DNA from: FEN-1191 sp036490715
GTDB lineage: Bacteria; Pseudomonadota; Gammaproteobacteria; Steroidobacterales; Steroidobacteraceae
DNA: 64,000 nt
NCBI GenBank assembly: GCA_036490715.1
Contig: DASXDL010000003.1
Location: 1-64,000, forward strand
Direction: 5' to 3'
Shown one piece after another: positions 43,460 through 50,044 of this stretch. How positions within the stretch are numbered: the stretch's first letter is position 1; the number at the start of each line of letters is the position of its first letter. The position numbers and the translations under genes are program-made. The notes under the pieces were generated by a model. It ran no database searches. It saw only the letters and a program-made list of their open reading frames with translations, and was not told where the DNA came from.

Positions 43460-44550
43460 ATCTCACGGCGTGAGCTGACGAATTTCAGCAGCGCGTCCCT
43501 GTCGAGGCCAGCAATGCCCATCTCCACAGCCGTCCGCCGGGCCGCCGGCGCACTGGGTCCCGCGGCAAGCTCTCCAAGCTGCATCAGCGCGCGAGCACAC
43601 GGCGCTTCTACGCCTGCTATCGCCGCGAAGACGAGAAAAGGTCCAAGTCCATACCATAGGTCTTCCTGAAAATACCGATGAGCGAACCCCGCCGGCGCGT
43701 TGATCAAGCGGTTTGCCGATCCGCTGCGGATTGCCGCGGCGAGCCCGACCCCGGAATCGACATCGCATTCTATCGTCCCGATCGCCTTCATTTCCTCGAA
43801 CAGGGAAGGGAGTTGGAGGCCCAAGCCGCCGCCGACCGCTTGCCGTTCGGCATCGAGACTCGCCATCACGCGTGCCACGCCCTCCGTGAGACCCTCTACG
43901 TAGAATGTGAAGTTGCCGCCAGTCGCCTCCACCCACGCCGCGCCGAGGACTGATCCAGGTGGATGAAGAATCATGTTGACATTCGAAAGGCTCGTTACCA
44001 GTACGTTCGCAACCGGTCTGGCGCAATCATAGAGCACTAGCGCCGAGTCGAGCGCCCTGCCGCCACCGGGCATCGCGGCCACGCGGACAGATTTCGCACG
44101 CCCGGTCGTGACTACGAAACCCGCGCGCTCCATTCGTGCGACATAGGTCAGGGTCGAGAACTCCGCGATGGGCGGAGCCTCGACACCATGGCGTCGAAAC
44201 ACTTGGTTGAACTCGAGCGCGCCGCCGGTATGGCCGGGATTCAGAATCGTCGGCACCCGACCGATGTTGGCATCAACCAGCCTTTGCGCCAGCGCAGCAT
44301 GTCCGAGGGTCGGCAGGCAGACGAGCAGAACGTCGGCGGCGTCTGCTGCGAGCTTAAGATCGGTGGTAATGACGTCTATGGGAGTGAAGCCGTCGCCCAG
44401 TACGCCCGTGTGATGGATGCCGCGCGAGGCGACAAATCCCTCAATGGTCACCGGCGAGCGATTCCACAAACGGACCTCGTGTCCTGCTCGTGTGAGTTCG
44501 ACCGCCGCGGAAGCCCCCCCGGCGCCAGCGCCAAGGACAGCGACTCTCAT
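43456..44550 (-). CDS. Opine (octopine/nopaline-type) dehydrogenase
   Basis: 364 residues from ATG 44550 (MRVAVLGAGAGGASAAVELT), coupled by ATGA to the enolase-superfamily gene; the frame stays open upstream to 45033 but that part is a shadow. Rossmann domain, then the NAD/NADP octopine dehydrogenase C-terminal domain with SNVNMILHPPGSVL, where the His is the family catalytic residue, and YVEGLTEGVARVMASLDAER. Family members reductively join an amino acid to a 2-oxoacid, or run the reverse to break a secondary amine. In a degradative operon the oxidative direction is more likely, but synthesis is possible. Confidence 0.87.
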   Translation of the reverse strand: MRVAVLGAGAGGASAAVELTRAGHEVRLWNRSPVTIEGFVASRGIHHTGVLGDGFTPIDVITTDLKLAADAADVLLVCLPTLGHAALAQRLVDANIGRVPTILNPGHTGGALEFNQVFRRHGVEAPPIAEFSTLTYVARMERAGFVVTTGRAKSVRVAAMPGGGRALDSALVLYDCARPVANVLVTSLSNVNMILHPPGSVLGAAWVEATGGNFTFYVEGLTEGVARVMASLDAERQAVGGGLGLQLPSLFEEMKAIGTIECDVDSGVGLAAAIRSGSANRLINAPAGFAHRYFQEDLWYGLGPFLVFAAIAGVEAPCARALMQLGELAAGPSAPAARRTAVEMGIAGLDRDALLKFVSSRREI

Positions 44551-45704
44551 TTGACGGCGTACTTGGCCAGCTTTTGGAGATCCACCTCGACTCCGAGCCC
44601 GGGTCCATTTGGCACCAGCACTGCCCCGTTCTGATAGCCAAACGGCTCGGTCACGATGTCGTCGAGGTAATAACAACCGGCAATCTCCGGACCTCTCGAT
44701 CCCGCAGGCTTCGACACCGGACAAACGCTTGGCAACCTGGCGATGCGGGTTGCTGCCCCGAGATGTAGATTCGCCGCATTGCCAATTCCGGATTCGATCG
44801 AGCCGCCGATGTCGCAATACAGCCCGAGCGCCTCGGCCAGATCCGCCTGCTGTTTCGCTCGGTACAGGCCCCCAGGCTTGGTTACGTAGCAGGAAATGCA
44901 AGCGGCGGCCTTGTGTTCGACGAGCTCGAAAATGTCGTGACTGGTCCAAGCAGACTCGTCCGCCATCACGGGCGTGTTGATGCGCTCCGCTACGAGCCCG
45001 AGTGCGCGCGCACCCATGACGGGTTGCTCGCATAGCAGCAAGTCGTACTCTTCCTGGCGGCGGGTAACGCGAATGGCTTGCCAGACATCCTGATAGCCCT
45101 CATTGCCGTCGACTCGAATGCTGATATCACTACCAAGGCGTTCACGAAGCAGGCGAACGACTTGCACATCGCGCTCCGGATCGAGTCCGGTTTTGCACTT
45201 GATGGTACGCGCGCCCTCCTCCACGGCGGCTACGGCCTCCTCGACGCATTTCTCGACTTCCATGATGCCAAGCGAGTGCGCGACCTCGATGCGGTCTCGA
45301 AATTGACCGCCGAGCAGGCGATAGGCCGGCACATTGGCAGCCTTGCCGGCGATATCGTGACAAGCGATGTCGATGGCGGCCTTGGCATAGGGGTGCCCCT
45401 TGACCGCCCTGTCCATCGCGACGTGCAGGACTGCCAGATCGCGCGGGTCTTGTCCGATGATGACCCCGCCGAGATAGCGTTGGATGACGAGGCAGATCGT
45501 CTCCGGCGACTCGCCAAAATACCGCATGTGCGGTCCACCCCAGGTGATCCCGGCCGGTGCCTCGCCCCAGCCGCTGATGCCTTCATCCGAATCGACGCGG
45601 ATAATGGCGTGATGACCTATCGGCGTCGTCATCTTGCTCGCCCACGCGTGGTGTCGCCGGGCCGGAAGCGCGATAACGTACAACTCGAAGCCTGTGATCT
45701 TCAT
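44547..45704 (-). CDS. Enolase-superfamily epimerase/cycloisomerase (MLE subgroup)
   Basis: 385 residues. N-terminal capping domain MKITGFELYVIALP..., then a barrel with KxK in TIKCKTGLDPERD, metal ligands in IRVDGNEGY (Asp), LLCEQPV (Glu) and VMADESAW (Asp), and the opposite-face lysine in CYVTKPGGL. The KxK/K pair defines the muconate-lactonising subgroup: cycloisomerases, dipeptide epimerases and N-acylamino-acid racemases. Beside a hydantoinase and opine dehydrogenase, racemisation of an N-substituted amino acid is the most natural reading. First gene of the long minus-strand run. Confidence 0.88.
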   Translation of the reverse strand: MKITGFELYVIALPARRHHAWASKMTTPIGHHAIIRVDSDEGISGWGEAPAGITWGGPHMRYFGESPETICLVIQRYLGGVIIGQDPRDLAVLHVAMDRAVKGHPYAKAAIDIACHDIAGKAANVPAYRLLGGQFRDRIEVAHSLGIMEVEKCVEEAVAAVEEGARTIKCKTGLDPERDVQVVRLLRERLGSDISIRVDGNEGYQDVWQAIRVTRRQEEYDLLLCEQPVMGARALGLVAERINTPVMADESAWTSHDIFELVEHKAAACISCYVTKPGGLYRAKQQADLAEALGLYCDIGGSIESGIGNAANLHLGAATRIARLPSVCPVSKPAGSRGPEIAGCYYLDDIVTEPFGYQNGAVLVPNGPGLGVEVDLQKLAKYAVK

Positions 45705-45738
45705 GTCACATCCTACGGTTGAACTCGGCCGCCACTTC

Positions 45739-45765
45739 TGTGATCACAATATGTGATTGTATAAT
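45739..45765. promoter_or_regulatory. Divergent promoter with GTGATCAC palindrome
   Basis: TGTGATCACA (45739-45748), identical to 32475-32484, followed by a half site TGTGATTGTA and a perfect -10 TATAAT (45760-45765) for the COG0523 gene. It sits between that gene and the minus-strand operon start at 45704, so it can control both. Confidence 0.6.
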
Positions 45766-45783
45766 ATCAGGTTGAACGCTGCA

Positions 45784-46833
45784 GTGCCACCGCCCGAATT
45801 TCCCGGGGCCAATGCCCTATCCCGATCGCTGCTGTCTCTGCCGCTAGTCGTGCTGACGGGCTTTCTGGGCAGCGGCAAGACGACGCTTCTCAATCGGCTC
45901 CTTGCCGATCCGGCCATGCACGACACCGCCGTGATAGTCAACGAGTTCGGAGAGATCGGGGTCGATCACCTGCTCGTTTCCTCGGTTGCAGACGATGTCA
46001 TTCTGCTGGCATCGGGCTGCGTGTGCTGTAGCGCAGGCGAAGACCTCGGCACCGCGCTGGCGTCGCTGCTCGCGCGGCGCTCCGAGGGCACGCTGCCGCC
46101 ATTTCAGCGCATCATTCTCGAGACGACGGGTATCGCTGCGCCCGAATCCGTTTTGCAGCGACTCCTGTCCGACGGCCCGGTTGCCGGCCAGATCCGAATC
46201 CATGCGGTTGTCACGGTGGTGGACGCAGTATTCGGCCATTCAACGTTGAGCCGCTTCACGGAGTGCGCCAGCCAGGTGGCCATGGCGAACAGGTTGGTCG
46301 TTTCGAAGCTCGATCTGGTCGACAAAGCCCATGTGGATGCACTGATGGAAGCTGTGCGCGCGATAAACCCTTCGGCGCCGATTGCTCTTTCCGCGCGCCA
46401 CGATGCAGCCGCTGCCTGCCTGTTCGGCAACTCGGACGAAGGCGCGGACGTCAACTTCCAGGCGATACCGCCCGTGTCACCTCTCAGCTCTCATCGCGAC
46501 CGCGCTGAAGTCCACTCGCATCGCTTCGACACCTTTTGGTTTTGTTGGAGTGAAGCTACGTCTTGGGGCGACTTCAAAGAGTGGCTCGATGGGCTGCTGA
46601 TCGCGAGGGGCGACAGTATTCTGCGTATGAAGGGGCTGCTGCAGGTGGCCGGAGTTACCCACCCCGTCGTTGTTCAAGGGGTGCAACATGCCCTGTATCC
46701 TCCGGGAGCCTTGGCACGCTGGCCCCGCGGCACACCCCGAAGTGAAATGGTATTCGTTACGCGGGATTTCTCGCGCGATGCAGCCGTTCGAAGCTTTGGC
46801 CAATTCTTCCCGTACCGCGTAACGATCGCTTAG
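45784..46833 (+). CDS. COG0523 (CobW/Nha3-type) metal-chaperone GTPase
   Basis: About 349 residues from GTG 45784; TTG codons at 45757 and 45772 are alternatives, but the TATAAT at 45760 makes 45757 impossible as a translated start from that promoter. Walker A LTGFLGSGKTTLL, the metal motif GCVCCS, VNEFGEIGVDH, ILETTGIAAPE and NRLVVSKLDLVD, with a C-terminal CobW_C domain. COG0523 proteins deliver zinc, cobalt or iron to metalloenzymes; one helps mature nitrile hydratase. Divergent from an operon with two metal-dependent amidohydrolases and an enolase-type enzyme, so a dedicated metallochaperone is plausible. Confidence 0.88.
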   Translation: MPPPEFPGANALSRSLLSLPLVVLTGFLGSGKTTLLNRLLADPAMHDTAVIVNEFGEIGVDHLLVSSVADDVILLASGCVCCSAGEDLGTALASLLARRSEGTLPPFQRIILETTGIAAPESVLQRLLSDGPVAGQIRIHAVVTVVDAVFGHSTLSRFTECASQVAMANRLVVSKLDLVDKAHVDALMEAVRAINPSAPIALSARHDAAAACLFGNSDEGADVNFQAIPPVSPLSSHRDRAEVHSHRFDTFWFCWSEATSWGDFKEWLDGLLIARGDSILRMKGLLQVAGVTHPVVVQGVQHALYPPGALARWPRGTPRSEMVFVTRDFSRDAAVRSFGQFFPYRVTIA

Positions 46834-46841
46834 GCGCAGGG

Positions 46842-47600
46842 TTGAATACCTTGAAAGTGCCGGCGGGTCTGCGGCAAGCCAGGGTTCCATTGCCGGAACA
46901 TTTGCTTGGGTTCCTGCAAGCTGAAGTCGCGCGCTTTAGCAAAAGCATCAGCGTCCCGCGACCCTGGCACTACTCGGAACTGCACAACCCCTGGAGTCGA
47001 GCCGCCGCCGTCTTCGACAGCTGGGGATTCCTGGATGTCTGTCAGTCATCGACAGTCATCGAGAATGTCGGCAGGCTGATTGGACCGGATATCGTTCTCT
47101 TCGACAGCCAGTGGCTTCCGGACCGCTGGCATCCAATCGAAGCAGAATCGGCGTTGGAAAGCGATGCTCATCGATTTCCGGTCGACCCGCCAGTTGGCGT
47201 GACGGTGCTCATAGCCGTTGCCGGGGTGCCGCGAGGTATCCTGCGGGTGGATTATCGGGATTCGAAGCTCGGAACTGCTGCGAAACAACAAGTCAGTGCG
47301 TCGCTCGAACTGGAGCCCGGGACCATACTGGTCTTGGATTCCCGGCTGGCGTACCGCGTCCGCTGCGCACGCAGCAGTAGTGTTGTCCCTGCCGCCCTGG
47401 CGATGCGGTACTTCCCAGCGTCTTCCCGCTATAGCAGAGACCCAACCGCACCTGTCCACCGCACGCTCACGGAGCGATACCCGCTAATCAACTACGCGCG
47501 GCTACCCCTCTGGCTTGTCAATGGCGAGGATCGAGCTGACAACGACTTCGTGACGGGCTTCAACGTGCGTGCGGGATATTGGACAAACTCCAGGTGGTAA
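46842..47600 (+). CDS. Hypothetical protein, possibly 2OG/Fe(II) PhyH-like
   Basis: 252 residues from TTG 46842 (GTG 46857 possible), 8 bp after the COG0523 stop and probably cotranscribed. Beta-rich centre VGVTVLIAVAGVPRGILRVD and LELEPGTILVLDSRLAYRVR recalls the double-stranded beta-helix of phytanoyl-CoA dioxygenase-like proteins, with the trailing Arg in the right place, but a clear HxD iron motif is not evident (SDAHRFPVDPP is the nearest). The family assignment is tentative. It converges on the second TPR-sulfotransferase with 5 bp between stops. Confidence 0.6.
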   Translation: MNTLKVPAGLRQARVPLPEHLLGFLQAEVARFSKSISVPRPWHYSELHNPWSRAAAVFDSWGFLDVCQSSTVIENVGRLIGPDIVLFDSQWLPDRWHPIEAESALESDAHRFPVDPPVGVTVLIAVAGVPRGILRVDYRDSKLGTAAKQQVSASLELEPGTILVLDSRLAYRVRCARSSSVVPAALAMRYFPASSRYSRDPTAPVHRTLTERYPLINYARLPLWLVNGEDRADNDFVTGFNVRAGYWTNSRW

Positions 47601-47605
47601 CGCGC

Positions 47606-49270
47606 CTAAGCCATGATCGCGGACAGCATTTCCTTTAGCGGCTGCAGATATGCGTCGTAGTTTTTCCAGCGGCCCACAGATCTGGAGTAGATAGGCTGAC
47701 GCACCTGCCAGCGACTGGGCGTCCGGACCGATCGACGCGTGTCCTGGAAGGCAAGACATGAATCCTCCCATGGTAGTTGGCAGTGATCGAGCACCTCGCC
47801 TACCACCCGGGCGGTATTGCTCACCAGATCTTCGTATTGGACCTCCAGAACCGGAATTGACAGCGCTCTTCGCCAATGTGCCATAAGTCGATGGTAGTCG
47901 AGATAGTACTTCCCAACGGTGTTCAGATCGTTCGCAAACTGAAATTCCTCGGCAAAACTGGTGAAATAGCAGGAAAGACAGGTATCCAACGGATCCCTTC
48001 GACAGTGAATTATCTGCGCCCGTGGAAGCAGGACCGCGATCAGCCCGAGATGAATGAAATTGAAGGGTTGCTTGTCGGTCACCCGATCCGCTGTCTTCGA
48101 AACCCGGTCGAGGCGTCGAAGATACTGCTCGGCCATGCGTTCCAGATCCGGCGTTTCGAGATCACGAATCCCCTCCGGGTAGGGCCGCCGCGCACCGCGA
48201 AGATGATGAATCTGTGAGTCGATAGTCATCATGGCCGTCAGTTCGCCACCACCCGCGACTTTGGAATGACTTGCCAAAATCTGCTCCACCAGAGTCGTTC
48301 CAGAGCGCGGCATCCCAACAATAAAGATCGGCCGATCACTTTTGACACCATGGCGCGGCAGAGCTGAGAACAGCTCAGGGGTAAACGTTGCAATCAAACG
48401 ATCTATGGTATGGGTATATCCTCGAGTGTCGAACGGTGCCTTGGCGAATTTCAGCGCACGGCCAGCTCGGAAATTCTCGAACGCCTCGGCGTACGCCCCA
48501 TTGCGATCGTAGTGCTGCCCGAGGGCGAGTCGCAGTCGAATCCGGTCGGAATCCGCCGTTGTTCTGCTGTGCACAAGATCCCGTGCTTTGTCCACCCAGG
48601 CTTGCTCAGGCTCTCCTTCGGGCAGCCCAAGGAGCCTGGATAGCGCTACGATATTATTGTCGTCCCGGCGCAGTACCGCGAGGTACAGAGCTCGCGCTTG
48701 CGTAAATCTTCCTACCGACTCCAACGCTTCTCCAAGAAGCAGCCGCGCCCGCCCATGATCGGGTTGCAAGTCAATTATTCTGCGCAAGCCGGCAATGGCC
48801 CGGTCCGCGTCCCCGAGCTTTAGACACGTCTGTGCAAGACGGAAGCTCGTTTCAACGGAATCAGGCTGAAGAGCGCTCAGTCGCTCCAGATACGGTAGCG
48901 CCTCGTATGGCAATCGCTGCGAATTCAGCACCGCCGCAACGTTGCTGAGTGCGTCGATATGGCAGCTATTCAAGGCCAGCGCGCGATCAAACAACTGCAG
49001 CGCACGTTCATTCTCACCCAGCTTGGATTTGACTATCCCATAGTCATTGAGGGCGTTTGCATCCGCGGGATCCACGTTAAGCGAACGTTCCAACACCGCG
49101 CTGGCTCCAGGTAGGTTGCCCAGTTGCATATAGGCCAAGCCAAGGTAATGCAGAGCTTGCGAGTCATTGGGATTGACCCTGACCAGTCGCTCGTAGATGC
49201 CAGCCGCCTTCGTGATGTCGCCATCGCGCTGTAAGGCCAAGGCGGTTTCAAATGATGAGTTCGTAGTCAT
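47606..49270 (-). CDS. TPR-repeat sulfotransferase (second copy)
   Basis: 554 residues. About 230 residues of TPR units (NDSQALHYLGLAYMQLGNLP, PADANALNDYGIVKSKLGEN, GDADRAIAGLRRIIDLQPDH) precede the sulfotransferase domain: FIVGMPRSGTTLVEQILASH (PAPS loop), TDKQPFNFIHLGLIAVLLP and IIHCRRDPLDTCLSCYF. It shares the block order and the closing WxVRQPIYSRSVGRWKNY with the copy at 34938-36332 but keeps a longer TPR part. Probably cytoplasmic and PAPS dependent; acceptor unknown. Starts its own transcript, divergent from the Tat-signal deaminase. Confidence 0.9.
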   Translation of the reverse strand: MTTNSSFETALALQRDGDITKAAGIYERLVRVNPNDSQALHYLGLAYMQLGNLPGASAVLERSLNVDPADANALNDYGIVKSKLGENERALQLFDRALALNSCHIDALSNVAAVLNSQRLPYEALPYLERLSALQPDSVETSFRLAQTCLKLGDADRAIAGLRRIIDLQPDHGRARLLLGEALESVGRFTQARALYLAVLRRDDNNIVALSRLLGLPEGEPEQAWVDKARDLVHSRTTADSDRIRLRLALGQHYDRNGAYAEAFENFRAGRALKFAKAPFDTRGYTHTIDRLIATFTPELFSALPRHGVKSDRPIFIVGMPRSGTTLVEQILASHSKVAGGGELTAMMTIDSQIHHLRGARRPYPEGIRDLETPDLERMAEQYLRRLDRVSKTADRVTDKQPFNFIHLGLIAVLLPRAQIIHCRRDPLDTCLSCYFTSFAEEFQFANDLNTVGKYYLDYHRLMAHWRRALSIPVLEVQYEDLVSNTARVVGEVLDHCQLPWEDSCLAFQDTRRSVRTPSRWQVRQPIYSRSVGRWKNYDAYLQPLKEMLSAIMA

Positions 49271-49399
49271 CGAAGAGCCCCGAGCTCTCGAAGGGTTCCG
49301 GCGCTCAGCAGGTTAGCATGCAGTCGCCGGTCAGGAATCCAAATTTTCTTTCGAACAGAACGTCGGCATACTGGAGTCACTAAACTTGACGGAGTATGT

Positions 49400-50044
49400 A
49401 TGCACCCATCGGCCGACATCGAACTGGCATCATCGCGCCGCCGATTCCTGCTCCGTGTATCGCTTGCTGCCGGCATTCCAATGCTTATCCGAGCGAACTC
49501 CTCGCTGGGTGCACAACAGCCAACTGCCGGCAGCTCGATGCAGGCAGATCCCCTCGAGGACCAGCAGCGGATGCGCAGCCTCGCAGCATGGACCGCGTTG
49601 ACGTTCGAGACGCCGAACCCGGTACCCTTTGGCGCGGAGATCGTCCACAGCGACAGCGGCAGACGTCTGAGCCGAGCCAGCAACGCGGTGAGGCGGGAAC
49701 AGGATCCAAGCGCGCACGCCGAGATACGCACGATCAGGTTGGCATGCCGGACGCTAAACTCGCACTCACTTCGCGGGTATACGCTGTATACGACTTGCGA
49801 GCCCTGCCCGATGTGCATGGCCTGCAGCTTGTGGGCCGGCCTGGACCGCGTCGTGTATGGCGCTACGATTGCCGATGCGGCAGCGTTCGGTCACCAGATT
49901 CTTATACCCGCGGCCGAGATAGTGAAGCGTTCCGATATGAGCTGTGTTGTTGATGGGCCCGTGGAGCACGAACTGTGCCTCGCACTTTTCACTAATCCGA
50001 AAATGCGAGCCACCTTTGAAAAATGGAAGCGTAATAAGTCATAG
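49400..50044 (+). CDS. Tat-exported cytidine/nucleoside deaminase-like protein
   Basis: 214 residues from ATG 49400 (GGAG 5 bp upstream). The N-terminus has a twin-arginine signal SSRRRFLLRVSLAAGIPMLI with RR at 13-14, so export folded is predicted. The body is a zinc deaminase: H106-A-E108 (DPSAHAEIRTI) and C136/C139 (CEPCPMCMAC), the pattern of guanine, cytosine and tRNA-adenosine deaminases. A periplasmic position is unusual for this family; it could deaminate a base or N-heterocycle before uptake. Its 3' end overlaps the convergent periplasmic amidohydrolase by 6 bp. Confidence 0.87.
   Translation: MHPSADIELASSRRRFLLRVSLAAGIPMLIRANSSLGAQQPTAGSSMQADPLEDQQRMRSLAAWTALTFETPNPVPFGAEIVHSDSGRRLSRASNAVRREQDPSAHAEIRTIRLACRTLNSHSLRGYTLYTTCEPCPMCMACSLWAGLDRVVYGATIADAAAFGHQILIPAAEIVKRSDMSCVVDGPVEHELCLALFTNPKMRATFEKWKRNKS

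Noticed and set aside
43456..44550. Staphylopine/pseudopaline-type metallophore biosynthesis
   Set aside because: An opine dehydrogenase and a TonB receptor are present, but there is no nicotianamine-synthase-like gene and the neighbours are hydrolytic.
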